Below are positions 20,208-28,986 of a stretch of 64,000 nucleotides of DNA, piece by piece. This stretch comes from Planctomycetota bacterium. Lineage in GTDB: Bacteria > Planctomycetota > UBA1135 > GCA-002686595. How positions within the stretch are numbered: position 1 is the stretch's first letter; each line of letters opens with the position of its first letter. A program made the translations under genes and the position numbers. Under the pieces are notes generated by a model. It was given only the letters and a program-made list of their open reading frames with translations, was not told the DNA's origin and did no database searches. The stretch covers positions 62,001-126,000 of the forward strand of contig JAQXEK010000014.1 of NCBI GenBank assembly GCA_029250885.1, written 5' to 3'.

Positions 20208-23201
20208 CTAGGGCTGGGTGAACGTAATGGGCGCGCTTTTCGTGTATAGATCGAACTCGCGCTCGAGATCTGACCAGAGGAAGTTACCCGGGTCAAAGGC
20301 GGGATAAGTGAAAGACTCGACCGTTGCGGTCAGGCTTCCGCTGGTGAGGGGTGTGCCGCCGGAGAGAGCGATGTTGGGCAGGTGGACTTCGGGGGCGGCA
20401 CCATCCGCGGGGTCGCTCAGGTAGAGGAGCCAGGCGCGGTTTGTGGTGTCCTCGATACGCACCCGGTGTAGGCCAGGCTGGCCAAGGGAGTCGGGGATGC
20501 TGTTGGTGAAGGCGACCGTGAAGTGCGCGCCCGTGGTAGTAGCGGCAGCGACCGGTGAGGTAATCGCGGCAGGGTCCTGGAAGTCGAGCTGGTTCGGCGT
20601 CGGCAGAGTACCCAGCATTGAGAGCCGTGGACGGCGTACGGACTGAGCCAGGGCCGTGTCCCGAAGCTCGGCATGGACAAAGAGGTCCGGATCCAGGATG
20701 CCCGCCAGGGCTCCACCCGGAAACACCGCTGCGGAGACGGCCGTGCGTGTGGTCCACTGGTTGCCGCCTTGGTCGTAGGACACACCGATGCCCACGGGGA
20801 CCGCGCCGGGGATTCCGTCCACCAGGGACTCGAGCTGCACGCGTGCGTCGCCCGAGACCGCCGCGTCGCCGTCCAAGTTACCTAGGTCAATGATGCTGAG
20901 GGCAGCCGTATTGAGGCTGGGGTTCGCGACCTCGATGGGCAGGGCTAGGGGATCCGCACCGGGCTCCGCAAGCAGCGAAACCGCCACGGGGACATCAAGC
21001 GCGTCGCCGCTGCCCACGGAGGGCAGGGGCAACTCTAGGTCGAAGGCTTGCAGAACGGTGAGCGCATTGAACGAGCCCTCGTCCACAAGGAAAGCGCCCG
21101 CCAGCATGCTCAGAGCACCGGGGGCGCCTGCAACAATGGGCTCGGGGCCAAAGGGGCAGTCCACGTCGCCACCACCGAAGGGGCTGCTGAGACAAGTCGA
21201 TCCCGGAAAGAGGGGCTCGTCACCTAGCTCGCCATAGGAGCTCCCGTAGCGATGAGTCAAGGACGACAAGGTGAGGTTTGCCAAGTCCGAGGACGCCGTA
21301 AGGTTGCCCGACACGGTCCCGGTGTTCGCCGTGGAGAGGTGCAGGGGAATCGAGAGGCGCGTGGACTCGACACCTACCATGCTGACGATGTCGTAGCCGT
21401 CCACGTCCACGGTCAGAATCGTCGGATCGGTTGCGCTTGACGGGATCGTCAGCTCGCCGGCCGTGTTGGTCGAACCGACGGCAACGACAGGATAGGTTGC
21501 GCCGTCGTTGCTATGGGTAAAGATGCGCGCGCCGACGATCGGGGCGAGTGTCTCCGCGTCGAAGACTTCCAGCTCGATGTCGGCGCCGACACCAAGGGCG
21601 GCAGGTCCGACGACACCTTTTTGTTGGAAGATCCCGACCTTCGGTGTGGCTTGGGGGTTGAGCGCGCGGTCAAAGATCGTCAGGTTGAAGGTTAGGGGAA
21701 GTGATGCGGGCGAGACAACATCTAGGGCCACAGGCGAGGTTAGGAAGCCACCGTCCGTGCGGCCACCGAGTACATCTGTAGAGGCCAGATTGTCACCAAG
21801 GGTCGTGACAACTTCCGCCGCGCGAATCTCCTCGGACGCCATGCCTGAGATCGAGAGCCCGCGCAGATCCGAATACAGGGTCGTGCCCCCATCGGGACTG
21901 CGGTCCACTTCAACGAGCTCTGGAGCAACGGTGTCGAGGATCGGGGCCTGGACTCCATTGGCAGCTGCGTCCACATCTAAGGAGCGAATCGGCGTGACTA
22001 GGCTTCCCCGGCGCAACTGGAAAGCAAAGGTAAGGCTGCCATCCACGAAGCGCGCTTCTAGGGGGCTCGTACTGGTGACCAGATCTAGGTCCGCCAGGGC
22101 GAAAGTAGCCACATCCGCGTCGGCGGCCAAGGTGATCTCCCGGGCGACCGCCACGGTATTCGCGTCCATGCCGGTATCCGTGCCAAACACGAACAGCCCG
22201 ACCACATCTCCGGCCAAGCCACCGAGAAAGTTGACTTCGATCTCTAGCTCGGTGCCGCTGCCGCCGGTCAGATTCGCGATGCCGATTGCATCGGTCGGCG
22301 CGGACGTGATGGTCGCGCTGCTGGGCGGGGCGATGGCCGCTGTCTCGAAGGTGATCGTCGTGGCGGGCAGCACGCCTCCGGTCTGGTCGAGCAGCGTCGT
22401 GCCCCCTGCGGAGAAGATCAAGTCCACGATGGTCGAGTCGCCAACAGACTGGCGATCGCCTGCACCGTTGACGCTGATCCAGCGCCAGACGCGGGTGTCT
22501 GTCAGGGCAAAGAGTCCTCCGCCTATGTCCAGGGCCGCGGGGGCGGGATCAAAGGTCGGAGGCGCGCCGGCCGCTAGCACCTCAAAGCTAGTATCCGTGA
22601 AGGTTGCGCCGTTCATCGGCCGATCGAAAATCGTCGTGATCTCTCCAATGGCGCTCTCGCCCGTAGTCCCGTTCGGCGGAAAGGTTGTCAGGACCTGTGG
22701 CGTTGCGGGATTGCTTGCCGCAACGGTGAACTGTCCCAGGATGCCCGTGGCCCCGAAGGCTTGGCCGGTCAAGTCCGTGAGCGTGGCAGTCTCCAAGAGG
22801 TTCAAGTTGTAGGTCTCTCCGGCGTCCAGGTCGTCCTGGGGCAACAGCACAACCAGGCGCCCATCCCCGACACGGTTGATCGTCGCCAGCACCGGAAGCC
22901 CACCGGTCGCCGGCGAGAGCACCAGCGAGTTCGTCAGGGAAGCTCCGGCCATAGACTCGGAAAATCGCAACACGATGGGTGTCTGGGAGTGAGCTCCAGC
23001 GCCTGTGGGGATCATCTCTTCGAGGATCGGCGCACCGGGTAGCACCCACTCCCCATCGTCGGGCAGGTAGGCCTTGGCCCCTAGGCTTCCAGGTGTCCCA
23101 CCCGGGTTGAATCCGCCACCAAAAATAGGCGAGGGGTCATCGCATCCCGGCACGAGAAGAAAAATCGGCAGGAAGAGCGCGAATGGAGTGACGAGTCTCA
23201 C
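20208..23201 (-). CDS. Large Ig-like domain surface lipoprotein
   Basis: 997 residues. The signal peptide ends in lipobox VPGC (Cys20), so the protein is lipid-anchored. After a Gly-rich linker come two SbsA-type (Big_5) Ig-like domains: TPIVLRFSESMAGASLTNSL ... GETYNLNL, then GEITTIFDRPMNGATFTD. Several further beta-rich modules follow, including a carboxypeptidase-regulatory-like segment (LAPIVGARIFTHSNDGATY ... NTAGELTIPS). No enzyme motif is apparent. Such proteins are usually surface adhesins or structural envelope components. It is transcribed divergently from the TPR lipoprotein at 23595 and appears monocistronic. Confidence 0.85.
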   Translation of the reverse strand: MRLVTPFALFLPIFLLVPGCDDPSPIFGGGFNPGGTPGSLGAKAYLPDDGEWVLPGAPILEEMIPTGAGAHSQTPIVLRFSESMAGASLTNSLVLSPATGGLPVLATINRVGDGRLVVLLPQDDLDAGETYNLNLLETATLTDLTGQAFGATGILGQFTVAASNPATPQVLTTFPPNGTTGESAIGEITTIFDRPMNGATFTDTSFEVLAAGAPPTFDPAPAALDIGGGLFALTDTRVWRWISVNGAGDRQSVGDSTIVDLIFSAGGTTLLDQTGGVLPATTITFETAAIAPPSSATITSAPTDAIGIANLTGGSGTELEIEVNFLGGLAGDVVGLFVFGTDTGMDANTVAVAREITLAADADVATFALADLDLVTSTSPLEARFVDGSLTFAFQLRRGSLVTPIRSLDVDAAANGVQAPILDTVAPELVEVDRSPDGGTTLYSDLRGLSISGMASEEIRAAEVVTTLGDNLASTDVLGGRTDGGFLTSPVALDVVSPASLPLTFNLTIFDRALNPQATPKVGIFQQKGVVGPAALGVGADIELEVFDAETLAPIVGARIFTHSNDGATYPVVAVGSTNTAGELTIPSSATDPTILTVDVDGYDIVSMVGVESTRLSIPLHLSTANTGTVSGNLTASSDLANLTLSSLTHRYGSSYGELGDEPLFPGSTCLSSPFGGGDVDCPFGPEPIVAGAPGALSMLAGAFLVDEGSFNALTVLQAFDLELPLPSVGSGDALDVPVAVSLLAEPGADPLALPIEVANPSLNTAALSIIDLGNLDGDAAVSGDARVQLESLVDGIPGAVPVGIGVSYDQGGNQWTTRTAVSAAVFPGGALAGILDPDLFVHAELRDTALAQSVRRPRLSMLGTLPTPNQLDFQDPAAITSPVAAATTTGAHFTVAFTNSIPDSLGQPGLHRVRIEDTTNRAWLLYLSDPADGAAPEVHLPNIALSGGTPLTSGSLTATVESFTYPAFDPGNFLWSDLEREFDLYTKSAPITFTQP

Positions 23202-23594
23202 GGTGGAAGGTCGGCCGGGTAGGGCCGCAGAAGTTAAAGGTGCGGAAACAGGAACAGCAGGCGAGCTTCCCCTCCACGCGCTGCCCTGTCACTCAAACGT
23301 GACAGCAGCCATGGGGACGGGGTAACTCACCCTCACGAGGTGACGGACGACCGACATTCTGCCATCTTCCCTCCCCTTACTCCTTGGTAAACATAGAAGG
23401 AACAAAATGCGGGCCAGGTGCTCGAGGGACGCTCCGGTCTCCCTCCCCATGCCCCGATTTGGTTGCCGCTGGCACAAAAGTCGCTAAAGTCCGTGCGTGA
23501 GATCCCCCGCGCCCGCTTTGCGGTCCGTGCCCTTATGATCTGCACCTGGTCGCGCTAAGATCCCAAGCCGACCCGTCTTCACCTCACCTCCACC
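23202..23594. promoter_or_regulatory. Divergent intergenic region, no gene seen
   Basis: 393 bases between two divergently transcribed lipoprotein genes. It must hold both promoters, but I see no clear -35/-10 pair and no strong inverted repeat. Two open frames crossing it on the minus strand have atypical composition and no family resemblance. Confidence 0.35.
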
Positions 23595-25643
23595 ATGCAT
23601 CGAGCCCTCTCCCTTTCCTTTCTCGCCCTTGCTCTCCCCCTGCTGCTTACGAGCTGCCAGGAGTTGCTTCCGTCTTCGGACACCAGCGCGGACATAGAGC
23701 GGGTCCAAGGGACGCCGGTCGAGGCCCCCCTCGAAGACCAAGCCATAGCAGCGATCCGCAGCGGCGACTACCGCGGAGCCCAGGACACACTTGGCGAGCT
23801 CATCTTTCAGCAGCAGTTCGCCAAGGCCAAGGCTGCCCTTGCCGAGAGCGAACCCGAGGGTGCACTCGGCGCGGTGGACCGAGCTCTGAACGTCAAGCCA
23901 AGGAATCAGGCGAGCCTGCTTATCAAAGCCGAGGCTTCCAGCCTGCTGGCCCAGCGCATGATCGAGCGCGGCGAAGGTGGTCTGTACATTGAAGGTGCAC
24001 TCGTGGACAGCCTTGAGGCCTACCTTGCTGTCCGCTCGACTGCTAAGACGATGCTCGGCGCAAGCCAAGCTGCCGCGCAGCTCGGGCGTACCCAACGTGC
24101 CGTCGACTATGCACGCGATGCGCGCAAGCTGCTCAAACGGGTCGACTTGACAGGCACCGAAGAGGAGGCCATCCTGGCGGCCGACATCACCCGCGCCTGG
24201 GCCGAGGCCTCCTACCGAGCCTTCACCGCCCAGCGCACCTTCGAGAGTTCCGAAGGCGCCTCCGGTACGGAGATGAAGCAGTCCTCGAATGAACTCTTTT
24301 TAGAAGCCGAGGACTCCCTCTCGCGCTTCGTCGGCCACAGCCCGAATGACCCGTGGGCGTGGCGCACCCTCGGCGACCTGTACACGTGGGTCGGCGACAG
24401 CGTCCAAGCCGGAGCTATCTTCGGCCGCGGCCTCGACCGCATGCCCATGGACCAGGTTCTCCTCGACCGCTACTGGGGCGCCCACGCCACCCAGGGAGCC
24501 GAAGCCGGGATTGCGGCAATGGAGCTCTTGAACGAGCGTCATCCGGACCACAGCCAGGCGCTCCTTTTACTGGGTCGCGAGCGCGTTCGCGCCTCTATCG
24601 CGGGGGTCACAACGGCGCCGGCCGAGACCCGCGGCGACCTCGAACAGGCCGAGTCCGAGCTCGCAAGAGCGCGCGGCTTGGCCCCCCACGACGAGACCCT
24701 GGCCAACGCCTGCCTGAGCTGGGAGGTCATCGCCCGGGACGCCCAAGGTTGGTGCGACTACAACGCTGGCGACCTCGAGCGCGCGAAGCAGACCTTTCTC
24801 TCTATGGAGGACGTCTTTGAAGGTGGCATGGTCTGGCAGCTTGGCGACGATCTGCGCTCGGGCGTGGACGGCGTGTGGTTCATCGGCGACCAGTACCGCC
24901 AAGCGGGCGACTGGGAGAGGGCCGCGGACGCTTTTGGCGCACTGCACGCCTACCAACCGGATGACGTGAACTGGGCCAACAACGCGGGCTTCTTCTACCG
25001 CGACGCTGGGGTCGAGCTCGAGACCACCGCACGTGCCCTCTGCGAGGCATCCATGGGTCGAGTCGAGGACCTAGAATCCCTAGCCGAGCTGCGCCTAAAG
25101 GCCGGCGTCGCACCCGAAGCCTTTGGTCGTCCCGCGGAGCGGGTACTCTTTGAGGCCGCGGCCGCAGAGCACAACGCCAGGGCCACGGAGCTGCTACAGC
25201 GCAGCTATGCAGCCTATCTCAAGGCGTCCGACCTAGCTCCGGATGACGTGCGCATCGTCAATGACACGGCCCTCATCACCACCTATTACCTGCACACGGA
25301 CCTGGATCTCGCGGAGCAGTACCTACGCCGCTCGATCGTCATGGGCGAAGAGCAGCTGGCACCGGACTTTGAGCGTGAAGAGGTCCTCAGCCAAAGCGAG
25401 ATCGACGCCCTAACCGAGGCTTACGGCGACGCGTACCAGAACCTCGGCGTGCTCTACCTCCTGCATAAGGACGATCCCGAGACCGCCGTGGGCTACTTCG
25501 AGAGGAGCGCCAAGATCGGCCCCGCCCCGCGCCCCTTCCTTACCGAAGCCCTGATCCCCTTCTGCAGGGGCGAGCTCGACGTCTCCATCGAGCAGGTCAT
25601 GCCCGAAGTTAACTGGGGCGCGAGCTGCGTTTCTGTCAAGTAA
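23595..25643 (+). CDS. TPR-repeat lipoprotein
   Basis: 682 residues. The signal peptide has a good lipobox (LTSC, Cys21). The rest is almost all helical with TPR-like units, for example AAIRSGDYRGAQDTLGELIF, AEDSLSRFVGHSPNDPWAWR and ADAFGALHAYQPDDVNWANN. The last of these sits before a region ending NLGVLYLLHKDDPETAVGYF. It is likely a periplasmic or outer-membrane-anchored scaffold; the partner is unknown. A second TPR protein begins 89 bases downstream on the same strand, and the two share the same repeat style, suggesting joint function. Confidence 0.85.
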   Translation: MHRALSLSFLALALPLLLTSCQELLPSSDTSADIERVQGTPVEAPLEDQAIAAIRSGDYRGAQDTLGELIFQQQFAKAKAALAESEPEGALGAVDRALNVKPRNQASLLIKAEASSLLAQRMIERGEGGLYIEGALVDSLEAYLAVRSTAKTMLGASQAAAQLGRTQRAVDYARDARKLLKRVDLTGTEEEAILAADITRAWAEASYRAFTAQRTFESSEGASGTEMKQSSNELFLEAEDSLSRFVGHSPNDPWAWRTLGDLYTWVGDSVQAGAIFGRGLDRMPMDQVLLDRYWGAHATQGAEAGIAAMELLNERHPDHSQALLLLGRERVRASIAGVTTAPAETRGDLEQAESELARARGLAPHDETLANACLSWEVIARDAQGWCDYNAGDLERAKQTFLSMEDVFEGGMVWQLGDDLRSGVDGVWFIGDQYRQAGDWERAADAFGALHAYQPDDVNWANNAGFFYRDAGVELETTARALCEASMGRVEDLESLAELRLKAGVAPEAFGRPAERVLFEAAAAEHNARATELLQRSYAAYLKASDLAPDDVRIVNDTALITTYYLHTDLDLAEQYLRRSIVMGEEQLAPDFEREEVLSQSEIDALTEAYGDAYQNLGVLYLLHKDDPETAVGYFERSAKIGPAPRPFLTEALIPFCRGELDVSIEQVMPEVNWGASCVSVK

Positions 25644-25732
25644 CCCAAGCGATTTCACCCGCTCAAGAATCAATGGACCCGACGGACATCCCGGCGAGGT
25701 CAACCCGACGAACCCCGAGTTCGAACCTAATC

Positions 25733-27439
25733 ATGAAGTCTAACCTGCGCTCACTCTGCACCCTACAAGCTCCCGTCTTGGCCGTCCTTGCCACAAGCAT
25801 CTTTGGCGGCGTCCTGCTTACGTCCCCCACCCTAGCGGCCACTGCCAAAATCGAAGCGAGCACAGCGATTGCGACCGACGCGGTCGACGACATGATCGCA
25901 GAAGCGCGAGCCCTACTTGTCGCCCGCGACCACGAGGGGGCCCGGGCAAAGATCGGGCAGATCGCCGAGGCTGACGGGGACACCCGCCGAGCTAATGTTT
26001 GGAGCCTGCGCGGACAGATGACTACGGGCCTACTGAATGACGTGCTTAGGGAGATCGACAAGCTCGCGCGCACGGGCGAGGACTCGGACACGAACTATCT
26101 GTACGGCATGGCCTTCGCGATCAAGGCGGACCAGGCACTGCAAAGTGGCATCACCGACGGCACTGTTGGTGCGTTTATGACTGATGCCCAGAACTTCCTG
26201 ACCATGGCCGTCAATGCCGATGCCGACCGCTACGACGACGCCTATGCGATCCTGGCCAAGGTCTCCCGGGGCAACCTAGACCTTGACGCCGCCATCGACG
26301 CGGGCACCAAGGCCACCGAGCACTACCCCAAAGACAGCGTGGGCTGGGTTGCCCTCGGAACGGCCCAACTCGACCGCTATTCGCAAATTTCGGCTGATGA
26401 GAGTCGTGCCGAAGAGGTCGCTGCCCTGGGTAAGGCCATGGCGAAGAGCCTGAAGACTGGCACGTCCCTGCTGCCGCGCGACAAAGAGCGCGCTTCCGAA
26501 AACGCGCGGGCTTGGATTCAGCTTGGCCTGGTGAATCTGTGGCTCGGTGACGTCAAGGCTTCCGCCGATGCCTATGGCAATGCCATGGGTTGGGATCCCT
26601 CGACCGTTGACTTTGGTCAGCTCTGGACGAGCCTGGGAGGGGAGTTCATCAGCAGCTTGGACATGGGCAAGACGGCCTTTAAGAAGCGCTATGGAGACAA
26701 GGAGACCTCGGACGCTACGATGCTGTGGTACCTGGGGTACGCACGCTTCGTCTCTAACGATCCCAAGGCCGGAGTGCTGGCCGAAGCCGAGCTGCTTGAG
26801 TCTGTCGAGAAGTGGCCCGCCTACGCTAACGCGCTCTACTACGTGATGCAGCTGCGTTACTCCCGCCAAGACTACGACGGCGCGGTCGACATCATGAAGG
26901 ACTTCTGGGCTCGGGATAAGGCCGCTACCGCGGCCACATTGGCCGCTGAACTCAGTACCGCGTTGCCTATCATGAACTGGCTTGTAGGCCACTGCACAAA
27001 TGGCCGCCTGCTGGACGCAGCGCTGCTCTCGGAGATGCTCGCTAATGTCGAAAAGCCAGGCGACCTTCACTGGAGCTACAAAGGTCTGTTCCTTCGCGAC
27101 TACGCCGACAGCCAGATCCGTATGGACCGCGACAAGATGAACGACGAGTCCGTGCTTGACTACTACGAGCAGGCCGTCGTCGCCTACGAAAAAGCCCTCT
27201 CCATCGACCCGGAGAACCCCAACTACATGAACGACCTGGCCGTCGTGCTGGACTACAACCTCGGTCGCGAATTCGAACGTGCCCTAGCGCTCTACGACGA
27301 GGCGTACGTGAACGCCAAGCGACTCATGGAGGACCCAAACGTCTCGCAGGAGCGCAAGGATGTATTCCTCTCCATCGCCCTTCGTGACTCTAAGAACAAC
27401 GCCAGGCGCCTGCGCAAAATCATGGATCGCGACAAGTAA
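25733..27439 (+). CDS. Secreted TPR-repeat protein
   Basis: 568 residues from the ATG at 25733, which directly precedes a signal peptide (MKSNLRSLCTLQAPVLAVLA ... TLAATA). A longer frame from 25673 only adds a proline- and arginine-rich stretch. The mature protein is a helical repeat array (ARALLVARDHEGARAKIGQI, GWVALGTAQLDRY, AVVAYEKALSIDPENPNYMN) typical of TPRs. No catalytic motif is seen. It follows another TPR protein on the same strand. Together they look like components of a periplasmic assembly or trafficking complex, but no specific role can be assigned. Confidence 0.82.
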   Translation: MKSNLRSLCTLQAPVLAVLATSIFGGVLLTSPTLAATAKIEASTAIATDAVDDMIAEARALLVARDHEGARAKIGQIAEADGDTRRANVWSLRGQMTTGLLNDVLREIDKLARTGEDSDTNYLYGMAFAIKADQALQSGITDGTVGAFMTDAQNFLTMAVNADADRYDDAYAILAKVSRGNLDLDAAIDAGTKATEHYPKDSVGWVALGTAQLDRYSQISADESRAEEVAALGKAMAKSLKTGTSLLPRDKERASENARAWIQLGLVNLWLGDVKASADAYGNAMGWDPSTVDFGQLWTSLGGEFISSLDMGKTAFKKRYGDKETSDATMLWYLGYARFVSNDPKAGVLAEAELLESVEKWPAYANALYYVMQLRYSRQDYDGAVDIMKDFWARDKAATAATLAAELSTALPIMNWLVGHCTNGRLLDAALLSEMLANVEKPGDLHWSYKGLFLRDYADSQIRMDRDKMNDESVLDYYEQAVVAYEKALSIDPENPNYMNDLAVVLDYNLGREFERALALYDEAYVNAKRLMEDPNVSQERKDVFLSIALRDSKNNARRLRKIMDRDK

Positions 27440-27933
27440 CCAGGGCTCGCCCGGACTCTGGAGTCAGATTCATTCGGGCCGCAATCGGGTGCCCGGGAAC
27501 GGTGATTATCCAGCTCGGCGTCTTTCGATCAGCTGAGGACATGGCCTAGCCCCTTGCGTACGGAGCTCGGGGCGTCGTCTGAATATCCCAGAGGCATTCC
27601 GATCCGGAAAGACCTCGACAGTCCGGAAGGCGAAAAGCCATGCAGTGTCGATCAACTACAAGAGATTCAGAGCTACTCTCTGCGTTCGACCATGCAAGAT
27701 CATTGCTCTTATCAAGGCACTCGATGAAGCGCAAGTTCGCGCGATAGTAAGCGCAGTGGCACAGCTCATTGGGTTCAAGGTTGTGGGTAAACTCGCTGAT
27801 AAGTGCTGAATCGCGGGTTTGCTTTAAAGGACTCTTTATGCAAAGAGTCTGGCTCATGCCCGCCCCCAAAAAAACGAAGGGCCGACCTTGAATCCACAAG
27901 GCCGGCCCCCTCTTTGGGTATGAAATCCCCGCG
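27440..27933. other. Intergenic region between convergent genes
   Basis: 494 bases between the convergent TPR and P-loop genes. It contains the minus-strand terminator at 27868-27908. It also contains a perfect 8-bp inverted repeat GACTCTTT-ATGC-AAAGAGTC at 27830-27849 with no T-tract. An open frame crossing it on the minus strand (to 28028) overlaps the terminator and resembles nothing known. No gene is supported. Confidence 0.4.
27868..27908 (-). terminator. Rho-independent terminator of the P-loop kinase-like gene
   Basis: On the minus strand an 11-bp GC-rich stem with one mismatch (27898-27908 with 27879-27889) is followed, after a short CTTCG spacer, by a run of seven T (complement of 27868-27874). 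It lies 26 bases past the stop at 27934. Confidence 0.8.
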
Positions 27934-28674
27934 CTACAAGACGCCGCCGGCCCTCTCCTTCGTCGAACCGTTGGTACGGCCGCCTTGCCTCTCTCGGGCA
28001 GCAGCAGGCGTAAGCTCGTGTCCACCACCCTCTCGCGAGTCCACTGCGATAGAGAGGCCAGGAGAGGTCAGGTAAGTCTTAGAACCCACAACAGGGTCCT
28101 TCCCCGCGAGGCTGAGGACACGCTGAACCAACCGGGTCCGCTCTTGCATGGGGAGACAATCCACGGGCACATAGGGCACCGCGAACATCTCGAGCAACAG
28201 CTTCACCATTCCGTCGATTCGCACGACCTCCTCCCACTCCAGTCCGGCTCGAACACCGTCGGCAACTACGAGATCCTTATGGGGCCGGAGGTAGAAGACC
28301 ACTCCGCGCTTTACGCTGTCCATGTAGGAAGCTAGGCGGGGGTCGTTCATGATCTCCGATAAGATCGTCGAGTGGTGTGCCGCGTAGGCTAGGTTGCAGA
28401 AGGCTCGGTCCGAGACGAATCCACCCGTCTGGGCGATGTCTCGGGTGGCGACTGCTTCCATTTCGAGCTGCCGCTCAAAGACCTGGGCCTGGTACTCATT
28501 TACGAGGCCCAGATTCGTGCGCAGAGATTCGAGTTGAGCCTCCATCTCAGCCAATACGCCTCTCGCGACCTCCGAAATCATGGGCAAGCCATAATGGTCG
28601 CGGATCCAACGGGCGAGGGTGGTCTTGCCCGTCGCATGGGCGCCGACGAGATAGATGCGCGTGGGGGATTTCAT
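27934..28674 (-). CDS. P-loop NTPase of the AAA_28 / NadR-kinase-like type
   Basis: 246 residues. A Walker A motif GAHATGKTT is at residues 11-19 near the N-terminus. RAFCNLAYAAHH follows a Walker-B-like GGFVSDRAF. This arrangement is that of the AAA_28/NadR-like nucleoside-kinase fold, which also includes thymidylate- and deoxynucleoside-kinase-like proteins. The last about 45 residues are hydrophilic and low in complexity. A small-molecule kinase role is plausible, but the substrate is unknown. The gene is closed by its own terminator and preceded by a non-coding region with DnaA-box-like sites, so it appears monocistronic. Confidence 0.75.
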   Translation of the reverse strand: MKSPTRIYLVGAHATGKTTLARWIRDHYGLPMISEVARGVLAEMEAQLESLRTNLGLVNEYQAQVFERQLEMEAVATRDIAQTGGFVSDRAFCNLAYAAHHSTILSEIMNDPRLASYMDSVKRGVVFYLRPHKDLVVADGVRAGLEWEEVVRIDGMVKLLLEMFAVPYVPVDCLPMQERTRLVQRVLSLAGKDPVVGSKTYLTSPGLSIAVDSREGGGHELTPAAARERQGGRTNGSTKERAGGVL

Positions 28675-28986
28675 GGACTCATACTAGGTATTGTGGTCCC
28701 GAAAAGCCAGAACAACCACATATGGTACTCCATGTGGATATCCTGGGGGCAAGCCGTGGATAACCCACCCCCGCGGGCAGCCAGTGTGGAGAACTCTGCG
28801 CATCTAAGGCCGCGGTGTGGAAAGGCCGTGGACAAGTTCCCTCGCAGGCTCTGCGCGGTGCCCTAAAGAGCGATCAGAGGCACTCGGACTATTTTGCGAG
28901 GTCCTTCTTCCAAGTGAGCGACGAGCGGTCTGAGCCTGGATTTTCTCTAGGCGGGTCTTGAGCGAGCTCGTCCCCCTTTTGCCGAA
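28675..28986. promoter_or_regulatory. Intergenic region with a cluster of DnaA-box-like sites
   Basis: No gene in these 312 bases. Five same-strand nonamers close to TGTGGATAA (complement of the TTATCCACA DnaA box) occur: TGTGGATAT 28733, CGTGGATAA 28755, TGTGGAGAA 28785, TGTGGAAAG 28816 and CGTGGACAA 28827. The start-to-start spacings are 22, 30, 31 and 11 bases, close to whole helical turns. Candidate roles are an origin, a DnaA-titration site or DnaA control of the flanking gene. dnaA, dnaN and similar origin markers are not nearby. Confidence 0.4.

Noticed and set aside
21508-22812. 434-codon plus-strand open frame
   Set aside because: Antisense to the Ig-like lipoprotein; composition is Ser/Arg/Val-rich with no domain.
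27830-27849. Inverted repeat as a terminator of the TPR gene
   Set aside because: It is nearly 400 bases past the stop and lacks a T-tract on either strand.
27546-28028. 160-codon minus-strand open frame in the intergenic region
   Set aside because: Crosses a clear terminator and overlaps the end of the P-loop gene; no resemblance to a known protein.
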